8,536 nt of DNA from an uncultured Clostridia bacterium. Lineage in GTDB: Bacteria; Bacillota; Clostridia; Oscillospirales; Acutalibacteraceae. The position numbers and the translations under genes were made by a program. Below, piece after piece: positions 6,617 to 8,536 of the stretch (position 1 is its first letter; the number at the start of each line of letters is the position of its first letter). The notes below the pieces were generated by a model that searched no databases, was not told the origin of the DNA, and saw only the letters and a program-made list of their open reading frames with translations. Where the stretch lies: NCBI GenBank assembly GCA_945875045.1, contig CAMCIX010000049.1, forward strand, positions 1 to 8,536, given 5' to 3'.

Positions 6617-6922
6617 TCACAGCATAGCAAGAATCTGTGCTTTCGGTCGGGCACCTACCGCTTGGTTTACGACTTTGCCGTCTTTCATAACCACAAGGGC
6701 GGGAATGCTGTAGATTCCAAACTTACTTGCCAGCTCACTTTCCTCGTCCACATTGATTTTTCCGACTTTAATGTCTACTCTTTCCTCTGCAATCTCATCC
6801 ACGATGGGACTGACCATACGGCAGGGACCGCACCAATCGGCATAAAAATCGAGAAGCACAGTGCTTTCGGAATTTATAACTTCATTTTGAAAATTGCCTT
6901 TATTGATTTTGATGACTGACAT
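6617..6922 (-). CDS. trxA: Thioredoxin
   Basis: A 101-residue cytoplasmic dithiol-disulfide oxidoreductase of standard thioredoxin length. The active site WCGPC gives C31 and C34 inside FYADWCGPCRM; the cis-proline motif YSIPALVVMKDGK follows near 73-85. The ATG is preceded by AGGAGG at good spacing. It leads the operon with the rhodanese and CoADR genes, so it is likely a dedicated reductant for persulfides or disulfides formed there. No thioredoxin reductase gene is in the window. Confidence 0.95.
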   Translation of the reverse strand: MSVIKINKGNFQNEVINSESTVLLDFYADWCGPCRMVSPIVDEIAEERVDIKVGKINVDEESELASKFGIYSIPALVVMKDGKVVNQAVGARPKAQILAML

Positions 6923-6953
6923 TTTTTGTCCTCCTTGTTTTGTTTACATATAG

Positions 6954-6994
6954 AGTATATCACAGTTTTTCGGTTTCTTCCGTGATATTATCAC
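6954..6994 (-). promoter_or_regulatory. Activator-type promoter of the trxA operon
   Basis: The extended -10 TG-a-TATACT (box 6959-6954) lacks a proper -35. The palindrome GTGATATTATCAC (6982-6994, with TTCC at 6978-6981) is centred at 6988, 34 bases from the end of the -10, exactly as at 2171-2211. The site also covers the TGA stop (6991-6993) of the lipoprotein gene upstream. Confidence 0.7.
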
Positions 6995-7383
6995 TTTTCT
7001 ATTTCGCCTTTCCAATCGAGAATACCGCCAAATTCAACAATGTTTGTATATCCGAGCCTGACAAGCTTTTCGGATGCTTGCTTACTGCGGTTACCGCTCC
7101 GGCAATACACGAGAATAAGCCTGTCCTTGTCAGGAAGCTCGTCGATTTCATCTGCACCGATGCTTTCATTCGGAATATTGACAGCATTAGGAATATGCCC
7201 TGCGGCGAATTCGTCGGGACGGCGCACGTCGAGAATGATGTAATCGCTTTCGCTTGCCATCATTTCCACAGCCTCGCTCATAGTGATCTGCCTATATGTT
7301 GCATCGTTCTCGCCGCCTGTCGTCTCCGCACAACCGGCAAGAAGCAATATTACAAGTAAAAGGGGAACAACTTTCAGTTTCAT
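6991..7383 (-). CDS. Rhodanese lipoprotein
   Basis: A 130-residue rhodanese predicted to be anchored on the outer face of the membrane. The N-terminus is a lipoprotein signal: K2 and K4, a hydrophobic run at 5-15 and lipobox LAGC with C18 as the lipidated residue. After a short TTGGEND linker comes one rhodanese domain with YIILDVRRPDEFAAGHIP (48-65) and active loop CRSGNR with C94. The open frame extends 27 codons upstream, but that part covers the promoter; the ATG at 7383 follows GAGG by seven bases and begins the signal peptide. It has its own promoter with the shared activator site. It may receive or hand over sulfane sulfur outside the cell while the cytoplasmic rhodaneses act inside; the substrate is unknown. 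Confidence 0.9.
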   Translation of the reverse strand: MKLKVVPLLLVILLLAGCAETTGGENDATYRQITMSEAVEMMASESDYIILDVRRPDEFAAGHIPNAVNIPNESIGADEIDELPDKDRLILVYCRSGNRSKQASEKLVRLGYTNIVEFGGILDWKGEIEK

Positions 7384-7414
7384 ATCGCAACCTCGCTTAT
7401 TTGTTTTTGAAGAT

Positions 7415-7454
7415 ATTATACCATAATACAAAGAATTTTCCGTGATGTTATCAC
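7415..7454 (-). promoter_or_regulatory. Activator-type promoter of the rhodanese lipoprotein
   Basis: The minus strand has extended -10 TGG-TATAAT (box 7420-7415). The palindrome GTGATGTTATCAC (7442-7454, with TTCC at 7438-7441) is identical to the one at 2199-2211. Its centre at 7448 is 33 bases from the end of the -10, one less than at the other two promoters. Confidence 0.7.
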
Positions 7455-7464
7455 AAAAAAGCAA

Positions 7465-7838
7465 ACTGAGGCGATGTACTTGTTAATCTCGTTTTTTACA
7501 TAATGTTCTTAAAAAATGAGGAAGGAATATCAGCAAGTCGTTTCATTTCTTCGCCAAAGCTTTGAATATTGGACATATGACTATTTTTGTACGAATGGCG
7601 CCACGTCGGCGGTTTACAGCGATACGATAGGATTGTTCTCCGCTTTTTTATGTTCAGAACGGCGGCATATTTTCGATAAGAAAACGTAGCCTAACCTGTA
7701 TAATGGTTCAAGACAACAATACTAAAGATTCTTTCTTAGTAGGAATACTGCGTGGATGTTATCAATTTCAAAACCTGTTACAACTCTTTTAAGCATAAGA
7801 TACGGTTTCCAAACGCTACTGTGAACCGGACAGTATTT
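7465..7838. other. Gene-poor right flank
   Basis: I see no supported gene here. A plus-strand frame of 57 codons (7516-7689) and a minus-strand open frame (7496-7690) overlap each other. Neither has a clear ribosome site or a family I recognise, so they may be chance or a decayed gene. The base composition is more AT-rich than the module, and the tract separates the module from the second repeat copy. A partial match to the activator site (TGGATGTTATCAA, 7753-7765, 10 of 13 bases) has no gene next to it. Confidence 0.5.
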
Positions 7839-7910
7839 AACGTACAATCATATCTCAAAAACGCACATTTTTCAATAATCCTCTTTTGCGGTACAATGTA
7901 CTTGCAAAGG
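7839..7910 (+). repeat. Right copy of ~73-bp direct repeat, tnpV leader
   Basis: This copy matches 247-320 with about six substitutions and two indels by eye. It is the intact version: it holds the -10 box TACAAT, an 11-base palindrome GTACAATGTAC (7891-7901) and runs into the AAAGGAGG ribosome site of the small gene at 7924. Confidence 0.7.
7869..7897 (+). promoter_or_regulatory. Promoter of the small-gene/tnpV operon
   Basis: TTTTCA (7869-7874) and TACAAT (7892-7897) are 17 bases apart. The -10 is good and the -35 is weak. The -10 sits within the palindrome GTACAATGTAC, which could be an operator. Confidence 0.5.
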
Positions 7911-7923
7911 AGGATTTTGCATT

Positions 7924-8106
7924 ATGAAAGTTAAAGATGTTAAGCACAAAGTAACCCTTGATGATTTTGAGCACCGCCTGCTCGTTGGTTGTGTAAACGT
8001 GGCAAGAACAATGTATCTTGAGCAAAACAAACCGACTGAGGATGTGGATGATTTGCTTGTCAAAATCATTAAAGCACCGTCAAAGAAAGTGAGTGCGAGA
8101 GTATGA
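7924..8106 (+). CDS. Small hypothetical protein upstream of tnpV
   Basis: A 60-residue protein I cannot assign to a named family. It has no signal peptide or membrane segment; residues 10-52 look helical and acidic (LDDFEHRLLVGCVNVARTMYLEQNKPTED is split by charged turns), and the end is basic (KAPSKKVSARV). The ATG follows AAAGGAGG by about ten bases, and the frame ends in ATGA overlapping the tnpV start, so the pair is translationally coupled. Small proteins like this commonly stand beside TnpV-type genes in clostridial mobile elements, so a role in the element's maintenance or transfer is possible but not shown. Confidence 0.75.
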   Translation: MKVKDVKHKVTLDDFEHRLLVGCVNVARTMYLEQNKPTEDVDDLLVKIIKAPSKKVSARV

Positions 8107-8402
8107 AAGATGAATTTATAAAGAACATAGGTGTTTGGGGACAGCGGCACTATGCTTACTTGAAAAAACACAGCCCGACAGTAATCAATGTTATGCGGAT
8201 GAAAGGAACACTTGAGCAGTATCTGCGTGATATTGATCGGGATGCACAGGAGATGTTCGAAATGCTGATGAGACAGTACGCCGAGATTGAGGGCATCACC
8301 GAACAACTTAAAGTTGACAACCAGATGGAATGGATTGGCAGAATGAACAGTATCAAGTCAAGAGTAACAAATGTGGTAAACGCAGAACTTATATATTGCT
8401 GA
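8103..8402 (+). CDS. tnpV: TnpV-family transposon-encoded protein
   Basis: A 99-residue protein of the TnpV family, carried by Tn4451-like and other clostridial mobile elements; its biochemical role is not known. The family signature is clear: IGVWGQRHYAYLKKHSPTVINVM, then an acidic helix DIDRDAQEMFEMLMRQYAEIEGITEQLK, then MEWIGRMNSIKSRVTNVVNAELIYC at the end. These cover most of the length. Many relatives have about 20 more residues before the IGxWG motif, so this copy is short at the N-terminus. Its ATG overlaps the stop of the gene before it by four bases (ATGA), with only a weak ribosome site, so it depends on coupling. No transposase or recombinase is in the window. Confidence 0.85.
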   Translation: MKDEFIKNIGVWGQRHYAYLKKHSPTVINVMRMKGTLEQYLRDIDRDAQEMFEMLMRQYAEIEGITEQLKVDNQMEWIGRMNSIKSRVTNVVNAELIYC

Positions 8403-8403
8403 G

Positions 8404-8433
8404 AAAAAGCGGAGCTTCGGCTCTGCTTTTTTT
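8404..8433 (+). terminator. Terminator after tnpV
   Basis: The stem AAAAAGCGGAGC (8404-8415) pairs with GCTCTGCTTTTT (one G-U pair) around a TTCG tetraloop at 8416-8419, and a T-run ends it. It begins one base after the tnpV stop codon. Confidence 0.9.
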
Positions 8434-8452
8434 GAAAAATATTCTAAATTGC

Positions 8453-8481
8453 TTGATTATTCGACAATAAAATGCTATAAT
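8453..8481 (+). promoter_or_regulatory. Outward promoter cut off by the contig end
   Basis: TTGATT (8453-8458) and TATAAT (8476-8481) are 17 bases apart, and TGC before the -10 makes it extended. It follows the tnpV terminator and points right, so another gene of the element should follow, but the real sequence stops at about 8491. Confidence 0.65.
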
Positions 8482-8491
8482 TATGTTAGAT

Positions 8492-8536
8492 CTGTCTCTT
8501 ATACACATCTGACGCTGCCGACGATATGCAGTGTGT
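8492..8536 (+). other. Illumina Nextera adapter and index (artefact)
   Basis: Bases 8492-8524 equal the full reverse complement of the 33-base Nextera read-1 transposase adapter, beginning CTGTCTCTTATACACATCT. They are followed by TATGCAGT (8525-8532), the reverse complement of the i5 index ACTGCATA (N506/S506), and GTGT, the start of the P5 arm. The sequence is library material left by untrimmed reads, not genome. Genomic sequence ends at or just before 8491. Confidence 0.97.

Noticed and set aside
7496..7690. Overlapping short open frames on both strands in the right flank
   Set aside because: Both are short, lack clear ribosome sites and recognisable motifs, and overlap each other; chance is a sufficient explanation.
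7753..7765. Fourth activator site (TGGATGTTATCAA)
   Set aside because: Only 10 of 13 bases match, the outer bases of both half-sites are lost and no gene starts nearby at a fitting distance.
1..8536. CRISPR array, tRNA or rRNA genes
   Set aside because: No regularly spaced repeats and no tRNA or rRNA signature were seen on either strand.

Overview
The window looks like part of a strictly anaerobic, low-to-mid-GC Firmicute of class Clostridia, probably a gut-type member of the Eubacteriales/Oscillospirales. The reasons are the rubredoxin/rubrerythrin oxygen defence, a CoA-disulfide reductase with a rhodanese tail, strong AGGAGG ribosome sites and TnpV-type transposon proteins. The taxon is inferred from gene content, not from a marker gene. 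The last 45 bases are not biological: they match an Illumina Nextera adapter with an index, so the contig ends in library-construction sequence.

Layout. (1) Bases 1-330: left flank with hairpins, a minus-strand terminator and one copy of a ~73-bp repeat, but no convincing gene. (2) Bases 331-2211, minus strand: a two-gene oxygen/peroxide-defence operon. A double-rubredoxin protein is followed by a ferredoxin fused to a rubrerythrin that carries rubredoxin domains at both ends. (3) Bases 2217-3124: a DUF134/NifX-like fusion gene facing away from a regulator gene, with a perfect 20-nt inverted repeat between them that contains both -35 boxes. (4) Bases 3125-4585, plus strand: a Crp/Fnr-family regulator and a ZIP metal transporter gene interrupted by one in-frame TGA. 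(5) Bases 4597-6994, minus strand: thioredoxin, single-domain rhodanese and CoA-disulfide reductase-rhodanese, tightly coupled. (6) Bases 6991-7454, minus strand: a rhodanese lipoprotein. (7) Bases 7465-8481: a gene-poor stretch, the second repeat copy, a small unknown gene, tnpV, a terminator and an outward promoter that is cut off by the adapter.

How it fits together. Three transcription units (rubredoxin/rubrerythrin, trxA-rhodanese-CoADR, rhodanese lipoprotein) share an almost identical 17-nt site, TTCCGTGATRTTATCAC. Its centre lies 33-34 nt upstream of the 3' end of the predicted -10 box, i.e. about -41 from the transcription start, and the promoters lack a good -35. This is the position of a class II activator site. 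The linked Crp-family protein has an R-E-x-x-x-R recognition helix suited to GTGA half-sites and is the obvious candidate regulator. I infer a small redox/sulfane-sulfur stress regulon: the rubrerythrin proteins reduce peroxide, while thioredoxin, rhodaneses and CoADR handle persulfide and disulfide chemistry inside and outside the membrane. The NifX-like protein and ZIP transporter point to metal or Fe-S supply. The diverged repeat on both sides, with tnpV on the right, suggests that the module sits in or beside a mobile element.
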